Source: Pagrus major
Taxonomy: Eukaryota; Chordata; Actinopteri; Spariformes; Sparidae
Reading direction: 5' to 3'
Length of the DNA stretch: 64,000 bases
Assembly: GCF_040436345.1 (NCBI RefSeq)
Contig: NC_133235.1
Span: forward strand, 23,026,660-23,090,659
Shown: one piece after another, positions 49,501 through 60,900 of the stretch
Numbering within the stretch: position 1 is the first letter of the stretch
Layout of the letters: each line of letters begins with the position of its first letter
Made by a program: the position numbers and the translations under genes
Notes under the pieces: generated by a model
Seen by the model: the letters and a program-made list of their open reading frames with translations, nothing else
What the model was told of the DNA's origin: nothing
Database searches by the model: none

Positions 49501-52500
49501 GCTCCTGTTCAACAGCAGCAGCAGCACCAACAGCAGATCAACCTGCTTCTACAGCAATATCAGGCTCTCAAGCTAAGGTTGATAACAAGCACACACAATA
49601 TTGCACAGTCATATCTCTTTGTCTCTAAATAAATCTGTGCCTGCACTTCAGTGTTTAGAAATATTACCTTGCATTGACATCAAGGGAACATGGCATTTAT
49701 TAATATCTATTTATATCTTTATTTTCTTGTATTTCTGTAGAGCGTCTGAGAGCCTCCTACCTCCTGTCACCCGGTCCCTGTCTGTACCAGATTCTGGTTC
49801 TGTGTGGGAAATGCAGAACTCGTCCTCTCAGGCTTCCTGCACACCAAACCTCCAACAAGCTGCTCCAAGCAGTGAGTTTCTCCCTGAAATATTCTGTCGG
49901 TTTCTTTTTCAAAAAACGTATCATGTGACAGCAGGTGTAATACATCACATTGTATCACTCTCAACAGCGTGGGATAGCAGCAGCGTGTGGGATTTACCTA
50001 TAGACTCCATGGCACAGGCTCCAACCATCGAGCAGATGCAACAGTTTGAAAAGTCAAAGTCTGCAAAGGTAAATCGTATTTCTACTCACTGTTTGTGGTT
50101 GTGGTCAGTGTAAAAATGGTTTGAAAAGTCACAATCGTCTGAAATTTTCATTTAAAGTAACTTTTATATGACACTTTATTTAAAATGTAATTCTAAATAA
50201 GTAGTTTTTCACCAATCAGTTGCAAAGAAATGGCTAACAAACAGAAGAGTCACTAGATGGCAGAATTGTACTTTACAAAAACAGTAGGCGAGAGTAGAGA
50301 GGAAACAAATCTGAGAGAATCGACAGAATTGAAAATCATGACACTAGTTATGCCTCAGTCCAGTACGTTCGGCTGATATTCTGTGATTTAATTCCAAACG
50401 TGCGAACCCGAGACCTACATATTGCTACACACACCCTGGTGCATGGGTTTATAACATGCACTGAATGTTTTCAGGATGAAATGGCCATCTAAATAAAAGC
50501 TTTTTAACCTTCTTTGCCAGGAGAGTGCCTTGAAATGTTTCCCTTTTTTTTTTTTTTTTTTTACTGAAGCGTTTCCTACCAAAGAGCACCTTCATTACAT
50601 TTTGTTTAAACGTGCTGATCAATCAAGACTTTTTCTTTTTAACCTATTTCTATTCAGAAGTTTAAAAAAATAGCTTTGCTAGGCAACACACCTGGGAATG
50701 TTTGTTATAGGCATTATTGTCCACTAGACACTAAAACTGGAAGCTTTGCATCAAAATCTATGCAGATTTAACAGAAACCGCTTCCTATTTCTTTAACCAG
50801 TGACCTCTTTCTGCCCTCTGGTTGAACCATCGTACAGTTTTCTCAAAACATTACTTTTTTTTTTACAAACCCTTCATACAAAATAACATCATTTTGTGTA
50901 GAGGATTTTCTACAACCTAAAAGCATGACAGACCATTGAGAAATATAGCGTAGTCCTCTCAGCCATCTGACTGTACCGAATCAAGCATTTACTGTATCAT
51001 TAGTCAGAATTATTCTCTCCTCTCACATCTCTGCAGATAAAACCATTAATGTATTTATTTTCTGATCCAACAGTTGGAGCTGGAGAGGCGTGAGGCAGAA
51101 ATGAGAGCCAAAAGGGAGGAGGAGGAAAGGAAACGACTGGAGGAGGCCCTGAGGGCTCGCCAGGAGGAGGAACGCAAACGTTTGGAAGAAGAGGAGCTGG
51201 CAAGGAAAAAACAGGTGGAGCTTAAAGCCTTTGAGCTACTGTTTCATTGTGAGTCACTTATCTCTGATGGCGGTGAGACTGACCCGGTGTTGTCAATCTT
51301 AGGAGGAGGCATTAAGACGGCAGAGAGAGCAAGAAGAGGCACAGCGTAGGCAAAAAGAGGAAGAGGAGAGACTGGCACAAGAGGAGGCTCTCCGTAGATT
51401 AGAGGAGAGGCGGAGGGAAGAGGAGGAGAGGAAGAAACGGGAAGAGTTCCTTCGCAAACAGGTAAGCTAACATAAACATATCATCTACTTTATCTCCTAA
51501 GTGGACCTGAGAAGTTTCTCCCTAAATTGCAACTTCTGCCTCACCAGGAAGAGGAGCGCAGGAAGCAAGAGGAACTCGAAGTATTGAGGAGGCGTGAGGA
51601 GCAGAAGCGAGCGGAGGAGGAGGCAGCAGCTGCTGCAGCGGCTGCTGCTCTGGCGCAACAACAGGAGGAGGAGCAGAAGAGGAGAGAACAGGAGGCCCAA
51701 AGACAGCAGGAGCTGCAGAGACAGAGGCAGCAGCAACAAGAGGCCCTCCGGAGACTTCAACAGCAGCAGCAGCAGCAGCAGCAGCTTGCACAGATGAAGG
51801 TGAGGGCGCAGAGGATTAGTCAGCAGAAATAAACAGTATGAAATGTATTTAAAGTTAACAAAACTCCTCGTCCTGATCTTCAGCTTCCATCCTCCTCAAA
51901 GTGGGGCCAGCAGTCGACCAACGCTCTAAACCAGACTCAGAACGCCCTGTCACTGGCCGAGATCCAGAAACTGGAAGAGGAGAGAGAACGACAGGCGCGG
52001 GAGGAGGTAAGGACGGCGAAACAGCCGTCGACCTTTTTAAAGTCAGGCTGGTGCCTTTCTTGAGGTAAAACTAATGCCTTTTGACTTCATGCACAATAAT
52101 TCATGTCATCCTTTTCTGTCCCCGTCCCCACAGCATCGACGTCAGCAACAAGAGCTCCTGAAGCTACAGCAGCAGCAGGCCTTGCAGCTAGCTCAGCAGC
52201 CCCAGGCCAAGCTGTCTGGTTGGGGAAGTGTGGCCAAACAGCCGGCTGCCACCAAATCGTTGCTGGAGATTCAAAGGGAAGAAGCCCAGCAGATGAAACA
52301 GCGGAAGGATCATCAACCCCCACAACAACACCCCACCGTCACCAACCAGATCCGCACCCAAACCAGAACTGTACGTGACTTATGTGATGCTGCATCTTAT
52401 TGGTTAAAAGAGGATGAAAGGTTTAGACATCAGCTTGGGCTTTGAGAAATTGTGATGGGTTTTTCTCACCATTTTCTGACATCTTTAAGCCAAACAACTG

Positions 52501-54767
52501 ATTATTCCAGAAAGTAATAGACAGATGAATCAGTAATGACATTTTTTGTGACCTTCAGCCCAAGAAATGCGAATCATGTCAGTAACCGTATCTCCCTTTC
52601 ATCACAGCCGTCTCTGAGTAACTCAGTGTGGGGGTCTGTGAACACCAGCACTAACTGGGGCTCAGACTCCAGCAGTATTTGGGGTGACACCCAGAACTCG
52701 AACATGGGCTTCTGGGATGAGGCTGTGAAAGAGGCTGTCCAGCAACCTCCCCAACCCAAGAAAGGCAGCACGCAGAAGAACAACAAAGGCAACGCCAACC
52801 TCAGGTATTTATCAAGAGTTGCCAGAATAGAAGTCTGACTAAACATATGAAGGATATGAGTGATACAGAGTTTAACACCTTCTTTTTGTTTTCCTCCCGC
52901 CTTTGTATGTGCGTCTAAAGTAACTCTGTGAGTGGGCGGGTCAATAAGAAGGTAGAAGAGGAGGAGAAGCTGCTAAAGTTGTTTCAAGGGGTCAGTAAGA
53001 GCCAGCAGGACACCTTCATGCAATGGTGCGAGCAAACTCTGCACACCCTCAACACAGCCAACAACCTGGATGGTAAGACTTCAGAAATATGTTTTGCAAA
53101 GGCACTCCACCCACAACTATTGATGGACCATTTCTGAAAGCCGAATTCACAATTGTTCTCCGTCTGTCTCCCTGCCAGTTCCCACGTTTGCATCCTTCCT
53201 AAAAGAAGTGGACTCTCCATATGAGGTGCACGACTACGTCAGGGCCTATCTGGGGGACACTCCCGAGGCCAAGGACTTTGCCAAGCAGTTCCTGGAACGT
53301 CGTGCCAAACAGAACGCTAACCAACAGAAACAGGCACCGCAGAACCAACAGCAAGCCCTCAAGCAGCAGCAGGTGCGCCACACTGAAGTCAATCCAGTGA
53401 GTTTAAAGGCTCAACATATGAGTACCAAATGTTTAGGTCCCATGTTGCCTCTCAAAAGCCGTGTGATTCAGAACAATCTAAGCAAGTCATCTGACACTGC
53501 CAATGCTGTCGCACTCTCATTTACATATGTGGTGTGACGGTCTCCTGCGTCACTCTTTGGATCAGCCTCAAAAGATGTAATTGGTCTGCTTATTTCCTAA
53601 AGGGGATAAAATCCAAATCCGTCCATCTGATCCTCTTGTCAGACTGGTCTGGCTCATTAAAGCTGCATATCAAATCATTTTTAAGGTCTAACATGACTTC
53701 TTCGGCGTGAGTGTCAGGGTGGGCCTATATGATGATATGATCATGAGATGATTTTTCCGTACCTCTCTGTGGTCCATCTCCCTTTTTAATATTTCTGGGT
53801 GTGATTGGACGTCACGAGCAGTCGATCACGGAGTAGATTTTAAATGATTTTTTGCATCAATGTGAATATGCTTTTATTTATCAGGTATATTGATTCATTT
53901 TACCGTCACACTACATATCGAGATTTTAATATGCAAGTCACAGATACTGTTATGGATTGTACCCATATTGCCAACACCTACTGTGTAATGTTTGAAGGCA
54001 GCATTGTGTTTCTCGTCAGTATGACACAGTTACCTCATCTCTCTTCAACACCTTCTTTTTTTAAATTGGCACAAGTGACTCTTAATGCCCCTTGAACTTC
54101 AGGGATCGCCACACTGAGAGTATTTAATTCTGTCCAAACACCATTTGAAAAACTGATCAAAGCCGTTCTTAAAATAAAAAACCCATATAGTTATAATGGA
54201 TTAAACAAAACTTTGATGCAAAGAATTTGCACCAATTATTTTTAGTAATCGAGCCCTAAGGTTTTGTTTCAGCTCGAGTCTTCTGCATCTCATGATTGTG
54301 TCACGATGATATATAATTGGTATTATTTGTAATGAAATCCAAATTTACTGTGATCACATTAAGCAATAACACTTTGCTGGTGTCATAGACCAGAACTTCA
54401 CAGAAAAGCGTTGTCTCCCTGCAGCTGAGTCAGTCTTTTAAATCCACATTTGTCCCCTGCTCAGGATTCTGTATGGGGTGGAACAGGATCTTCGTCGCTC
54501 TACCAGTCGAACCATACGAGTGGTCAGCAGCAGCAGCAGCGCTTTGAGACCGTCACCTCAGGGAAGAAGAAAAAGAAGCAGAAGATGGTCCGTGCAGACC
54601 CCAGCCTTCTAGGTGAGAGCAGAATCTAAAAACATCTGCAGCGACGTGTCACAGCTTTTTATATCTCATCTGCTAACGGGATCTCTTTTTAATTTTCAGG
54701 TTTTTCTGTGAACGCGTCATCTGAGAGATTGAATATGGGAGAGATTGAGACTTTGGAGGACTTTTAA
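43542..54767 (+). CDS. gigyf2: GRB10-interacting GYF protein 2
   Basis: 28 coding exons: 43542-43579, 43777-43939, 44120-44215, 44431-44539, 45561-45666, 45828-45868, 45964-45999, 46143-46319, 46656-46867, 46995-47142, 47750-48001, 48119-48291, 48476-48632, 48749-48915, 49150-49244, 49449-49577, 49741-49871, 49968-50068, 51074-51214, 51303-51461, 51548-51799, 51884-52006, 52134-52370, 52608-52804, 52921-53072, 53179-53372, 54465-54612, 54700-54767. All GT-AG; phases close to 1333 codons plus stop (human 1299). The start [13 protein letters not shown] matches the family. Residues 50-58 (YRYGREEML) are the 4EHP-binding motif. The GYF domain starts near W559 ([14 protein letters not shown]...). 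Residues about 777-1000 form a Glu/Arg/Gln coiled coil, then come Gln-rich tracts, WCEQ and FLKEV segments, the lysine patch [19 protein letters not shown], and the end GEIETLEDF. With 4EHP, GIGYF2 represses translation and promotes decay of target or stalled mRNAs in the cytoplasm. RSESENW/KHEF-type residues and overall order favour GIGYF2 over GIGYF1. Confidence 0.95.
51758..51784 (+). repeat. gigyf2: CAA(CAG)8 tract in gigyf2
   Basis: Encodes nine consecutive Gln at the end of the coiled coil, before LAQMK. The human gene has a Gln run at the same place, so the tract is conserved in position; its purity makes it a likely length polymorphism. Confidence 0.85.
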
Positions 54768-55470
54768 GGGACTGCAGCCAAGCAAACCTCCACTGACTGT
54801 GTCCGATATGAACAGCAGCTGTTTCACCCGAACCCCTGCTGCTGGCCCCTCGACTGCTTCCACAACTGTCACCTTTTACTTTCAGTTTCCCGTTTATCAG
54901 ACATGACTCTGGTAGTCCCTCATAAATTCTTAATTGAGAACAAACGGTGATCTCTGAGGCACGGCGCGTTTCCTGTTGCCTACGGACCTATAATCTGACG
55001 AAACCCCTCCAGAGAAACGGACTGGAGCAAACTGGCCAGTGAAACAACCGACCAGCCGAGAGAGCAATCACAAGATAAACTCAAGGTTCGGGAGAGGCGT
55101 TGATCTGCTCGGCGATCATCTGCTCGAATCATGTCCTGTCCCTGGCAAATTTCAAATTTGGCATCCATTGTATGGGATGTTTTTTTTTTTTTTTTAAAAG
55201 TGTGGATATACAGATGGGGTGGTTGGGGTATTATGGGAAAGGTCAGAGAGATTATATCCATTGTTTTTGTTTTATTTATTGAAATTTTCCGCTTCACACT
55301 TTGATCCCCTCCCCCTTCTCTTTTCCCTCCCCGTTTTCTGCTGGGTGTTCATGGATGACGACGGCAGAGTAGAGCCCAAGGATTCGTGCCCACTTATGTC
55401 CTGTTTTAAGGACATCGTCAAAAGTTCCAAGTAGTTATCTATTTCTTGTAAAATACTAGGCTGTTTAAAG

Positions 55471-55476
55471 AATAAA
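55471..55476 (+). terminator. gigyf2: Poly(A) signal of gigyf2
   Basis: AATAAA about 700 bases after the stop codon, followed by a T-rich stretch. A second AATAAA at about 55,549 could serve as an alternative. The 3' UTR between holds a T17-type run at 55,180-55,194. Confidence 0.6.
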
Positions 55477-55499
55477 CTTTCAATTCTGCATCTGTATTA

Positions 55500-56529
55500 T
55501 AATATATGAAAATGATCTGCTGGAGTCATACTTTTTTATTGCAGTATGAAATAAAACAGTCTGATGTGTGGGCTGTGCACACCTGTGTCTGAACTATTCA
55601 GAAAACCCACAAATGTGCAGAATTCATTTGATTCACATGCATTGACCCACTCACACTACAGAGATCCTATTAAGAGCTTTAAAATTATAAATGAAAGTTA
55701 AAACCAGGTATCGGCATGCACAATGTTGATGAGCTAAAGAACAATTTAAGCTGAAAATGTTGTATTTAGTGTTGCAACTGGAACTGGAAAGTAACCGTTA
55801 ACATGCAAACTCACCACTTGATAGTATTGTGTATTCTGCTCAATTGGTCATGGTTGGTTAAATCCACAAAGAGGAAATGAAACCCGCCGATTCCTTCTAA
55901 TGAAAAGCGCCAACATTTCTAAGCACGCACACAGATAATCAGCATATTGAGCAGGCAAAAAAGAAGAAAAGCCTTGACTACAGTTACAGAAATGTGGCAA
56001 GACTAAAAAGAAAGAGTAAGGACAAAAATATCCCTCAGCAATCCACCAAACCTTTATTTTTCCTTTGGCTAACTGCATTAAAACTGACATGACTTACTTA
56101 ACTTGATTTTCAAATCAACAAAATATGAAATTGTTCCTTTTTCCCTCTCAAGTTAAAGTCATTATATTAATTGTATTAACTCTAGGTACTACTTCGCAGG
56201 CAAAGATTTGACCTACAAAACTAGACCGATTTGTCCCATCAGTCATCTTACTAACGAGGGAGAGTAACACTTAATGTCTTCTGAGACTCAGGAGGATATT
56301 AGTCAATCTAACTATAGACCGGATGATGTGGTTTCACACATCTCAGATTTGTTTTTGTAGGCGAGGCATTGTTTGCCTCGCCTGGGTCGACTCAAAAAGA
56401 TGTCGGTGGGATGGGCAAAATAAACTCCCATCAAGAAATCGGCTAATATGAAAACAATGACAGGCTGATTGAGTGAAGTGGAACACAACGGAAATTCAGT
56501 CTGACTTTCAAATACATTCAGGGAAATGT
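55500..56529. other. Intergenic gap gigyf2-snorc, first part
   Basis: AT-rich, no exon, RNA gene or clear repeat noticed. Confidence 0.45.
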
Positions 56530-57290
56530 ATGAGCCTATTTCCACCAAATTAGCTCTGGTTCTTGAACCTGTGTTTGGCGCTATCTAGCAGGTCGGCCCT
56601 CGTTTCCACCAGTTTTGAGCAGAACCGTTGCAGTCGAGGATCCCGGATAAACGGAGGGGGTCGCACAATTGCAGGACGACCTGTAGAACACGACGCACCC
56701 ACTTCGGTCCACATTTCAGATCGAGCAAAACTTTCTCCAACTTCTCAGGTTCCCAACTAATTTACGTTTGGTCGATTTGCTCTGAACGGTTCAATAAAAG
56801 GCATGCAATCCAAAACGGAACCGGTTCAGTGTTGGTGGAAAAGCCCAAACAGGAGACTTGGACTCAAACCGATGTACAATTTACAAGGGGTAGTGGTTGA
56901 GATATCCTGACTTTATGGCCCAATCACACCTTTTTTCCACATCCTAGCGGTGCTTTATAGGCTAACATTAGCAACCTGTGGTCCTAATCTGCCAGTCAGC
57001 ACAGATATTGGAGTAGCGGTACCAAGTGCAGCAACTTTGCTCCAGGACTTTAGTTAAATGTTGGGCATCATACGCCATCAAAAGGGAGGAATGCAACATT
57101 GAAATGCAGGACTGTCGTGCACAAATCAGCGATGACGGTGTCATGTTAGCTAGCTAGATTGTTTTACGCTCGTTATAAAGAAAGCGACCACAACACTGAA
57201 CCCTCTATCCCAACGAGAATCGAGACACTGAGGCATGAACGTGGAAAGAGGTGAGACTTGGCCATAAAGTCAGGATATCTCATCACCTAC
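56530..57290. mobile_element. Inverted-repeat elements upstream of snorc
   Basis: The left part (56,530-56,870) carries CCACCAAATTAGCTCTGGTT and CCACCAGTTTTGAGCAGAAC, akin to the palindromic element near 30,250. The right part is bounded by a perfect 22-bp inverted repeat whose arms (GAGATATCCTGACTTTATGG plus CC) lie at 56,899-56,920 and 57,260-57,281. Pairing continues inward less perfectly (CAATCACACCTTTTTTCCAC against CAAGTCTCACCTCTTTCCAC). No transposase frame. Confidence 0.65.
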
Positions 57291-57911
57291 AACTTTGATT
57301 TTGACCGTTCATATACTAATCTGTCGCTTGTGAGTCCCCACACTTTTGGAAAGCGCAGAACTAAATTGCCGGAGACCCCCTTTAAAATCCCTTAAGATTA
57401 AAACAAGCCAGTCTGTATAATGAGTACTTTTACACTTTGCCTCTACTGAAAAATGCAGGGATTTTATGTATTATAAATAATGTTTACATGGAGAAACTGG
57501 CACATTCAGAACTCAGTACTTCCTCCAGCGCTGCCATCTTCAGATTCTGATTTCTTTGCTGTCATATTTTCCTGAAGAGCAAAAGCATAAAAATGTCCAG
57601 CAGAGACCTTCGTGATGTGGCCCGGCCAGGGTCAGCGACTGCCGAGTGTTTACCCCCCACACCCAGAGGAGTTTTGGAGAGGGTGTGCCCTGCGATGATG
57701 TCCTCATAAAGTCCACACTGTCCAGACGGTCCTATGCACACCTAGTCCCTCCCCTTCTCTCACCCCCTCGGCTGCCTACCTCTCCCCCTCCTGTGCTCCC
57801 CTGTACTCTCCTCCTGCTCCTCTCTCAGGGTCAGTTACTCGTTTGAAGTTACCACTCAAGCAGTTTCGCGGGACTCTTTGCTCTGTCTGACGCTCATCCT
57901 TCACAGCCAGC

Positions 57912-60900
57912 ATGGTTCACAGCAGCAGTATCTGCAGATTCCTCCTCCTGGTGCTCCTAGGCCTCATGGTGGCCTTTGTACACACAGGTAAACCTACATT
58001 TTGAGTGTCATTGATATTTTTTAGCACATTTCTGTGGGATGGGAGACAAGTACGGGACCTCACCAGTGTGTGCTGCAAGTAATTATAGTAGCAATGTTAG
58101 TGAAACGGAGGACAAATCTGATTTATATGGAAAAAGCATGAAAGATGTGATTTGTGGAAAATTGTTTTTTAAAGAAAAGGTGACAAATTGTGTAAATAAG
58201 TCACATGTCTCTATATATTAAGTTATTTCTGATCTTTTTTGCTTTTTTTACAAACTTTTTACTATGGGTAGGTTTTAAATTTTGTATTCCAAACCCTTTT
58301 TTGTTTATCTTGCTGTATGTGATTCAGGGGCTGATGTTTGCTCCCCTGTAGGCATCAAATCAAAGATGTGTGTACACGTGTCATTTTGCCCCTCTTTTCC
58401 ACACACGCATTCACAGGCCTGCATGTGTGAGTCTGCAGCCTGATGTAAATGATGCAGTTGTTGAAGCACTGCAGGCTGTGAAAGCTGCTCTTTGACAAAC
58501 GGGATGACTCAGTTGCTTTCATGGTGCCCGATCGTTCACTTGAAACTGAATAAATGCTCTTGAGTTCGAGCCACGAAGCTGAAGTGATTCGGTGTAGTAT
58601 TGGTTTGAGGTAGTGGAACGTCCTCATCTGTGAACACTTGTGTAAGTGCTGTCTGGCAGATTTGCACACTCGCTGCTCTTTCTTTCACTTTCGCTTACTT
58701 CCGTCTGTTCTCTGTTCCTCTTTTGCTCTCAAATCAGTTTTTTTTTTTTAAAAACGCTCTGGACACAGTAGAGCTGCTCTCACGCCCAGAGGTCACAGTG
58801 GAGGTCAAGGGGGCAATGACACGACAGGGATTTAGCGAGTCGACGATGTCCTCCCTGTCCTGTGAGAAGAAGAAACATCTGTCACCTTTAGGACACAACT
58901 TACTGGGATAGAAAAACAAATGATGTCAGAGTTTTCTAACACTGAGGTGCTATGACTTGCCGACACCGTTCTAAAAATATCTTGCGGCCTCCTCTTGCTT
59001 TGGACTGTACAGTTTTACGGTGGAGGCGTTTTAATGTCTCAAAACACTCAGGGATAATTTTTATTATCTGGATGGACCCCAGAATAGATATTTTCTTTTA
59101 GATCAACCAACAGAATAATCTGGCAAAATCCACCTCACAATATCAGTGTAACACAGGCAGGAGAAATGAAAACAGGGCAGACTGCGCACTGCTCGGCTCT
59201 ACACAATTTCCAGCCGCCTCTTATCTGTTTGTTGTGACAGATGTGGTCGTCATGTACATTTTGTGATGTTTTCAAGCGCTGCGGCCGATCTTGACCACAA
59301 GCGTGCGTGACAACCAGCGTGACATGCAGACACCGACAGCTGACTCACGGGAAGTCAAGCATGGGAAACAACTGAGATGTGTGAAATAAAAAGTTTCAGC
59401 AATAAAGTGTGATGCTTACTCACGCAGTCTCTCTTCAAACTTCCTCAAGATAACTGTAAAAGCAGAGTCCTACGATACAGAGAGAGGTTTCATCACCAGT
59501 TTTGTAATTGGGCATGGAGACCAACTCTAGCAGCTTAACCCCATTCCTACTCTCCTCGTTTCAGAATAAAATAAAACACACACTGGTCATTAGTCAAATA
59601 TTTTACTATGGAAAATGTGGAAAAACACCTGTGGAAGCTAAAGAGGGTGAAGCGAGGACACACGACAGCATCGATGTCATGTTTGGGCTGCGTCGCTCGC
59701 GGTTTCAATGCTTGGCCAGGTTGCTTTTCACACACACCCGTCTGCGCGCTTTGTCATCTCTCCGGCTGGTGTGAAAACCTGACCGAAGAGGCCTGAGGTA
59801 CCAACAAATGGCCTTCTGTGTTTTTAGTGTATGAAATCAGCCTTCCCGATGGTCTGCCAGGCTTTTATGAGTCTGGATTTATGTAAAGAGAAGGAAGGTT
59901 CTTGACTGACACATGAAGTCACTTTCAAAAATGTACTCTAAGAGGAATTTCTGTAGGTAATACAGCTCACCCCAAATAAAAAACATTAGATTGTGATTTA
60001 ATTTAAATAATTATCCATGTGTTAAAAAAGGAAATTGAACAGCCAAACAGTGTTAAACATTCGGTGTTTATGAGAGTATATCTCGAGGTTACGTTTTACT
60101 ACATCAAGCGCTTGAAATGCTGTTGCATCAGCACAAGGAACGATTAATTTCCCACTTTTTCGGTTAATTTATTGGCCAACCTACTTTAGGTTAAACCATG
60201 CCCACTTCTGTATGACAAAATTACTTGACGGCATATCACAGCTACAGTTGCTAAGAATAGCGGTACAGGTATGGTTGTATGATAAGTGCTCACGTCACCA
60301 GGGGAGTGTTTACATCGCTCTACTTAGGAACACCATCAGGAGGTCCAAAGGCTTTCAAGCGAGGACTACCAGTCCAGTCAGAGTCAGCTAGTAGGACTGC
60401 TAGCTACAGTTTGCAAATAATAATTTGAGTGCGGTTTCATGTAAAGTAATGATACAACGCATCCCGTAATGCTGGCTCTCACTTAATCTCATGCACATGA
60501 CGAAACAAAAACATGAGAACGAATTGTGTGTCATCTGCATAGAATAGCATTTTAAGCACTCGCTGTAGTCAAACATGGCCTGGATATATAGATTTTTCTC
60601 TCTCTGTATTGCTGTCAGGGGGCTCCATAGTGTTATACTTTTCTTTAGTAAATTTACAATAACCAAGTTGCCATATCTGAGTCAATTACAACATGTTAGC
60701 ATTATGTGTTGCAGTCAGACCGTGCTTGAAAACTAGTAAGAGAATGAGAAGTTGAAATAGTTAACTTCGCTTAAAGTAATGAATAAATGGTTGACGTGTT
60801 AGAGTAATGACCAACTGAAATAGTTTGCTTTAAGTAATTGACAGTAACAGTAACAGTTGAAATAGTTAGCTAAAAGCAATGATTAGCAGTCAAAAGAGTT

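Noticed and set aside
51497-51791. Minus-strand Leu-rich and Ala-rich frames
   Set aside because: Antisense shadows of the CAG/GAG-rich gigyf2 exon at 51,548-51,799.
58630-58911. 93-codon frame in snorc intron 1 as an extra exon
   Set aside because: No acceptor in a usable phase, and human SNORC has no counterpart segment; the three-exon model closes in frame without it.
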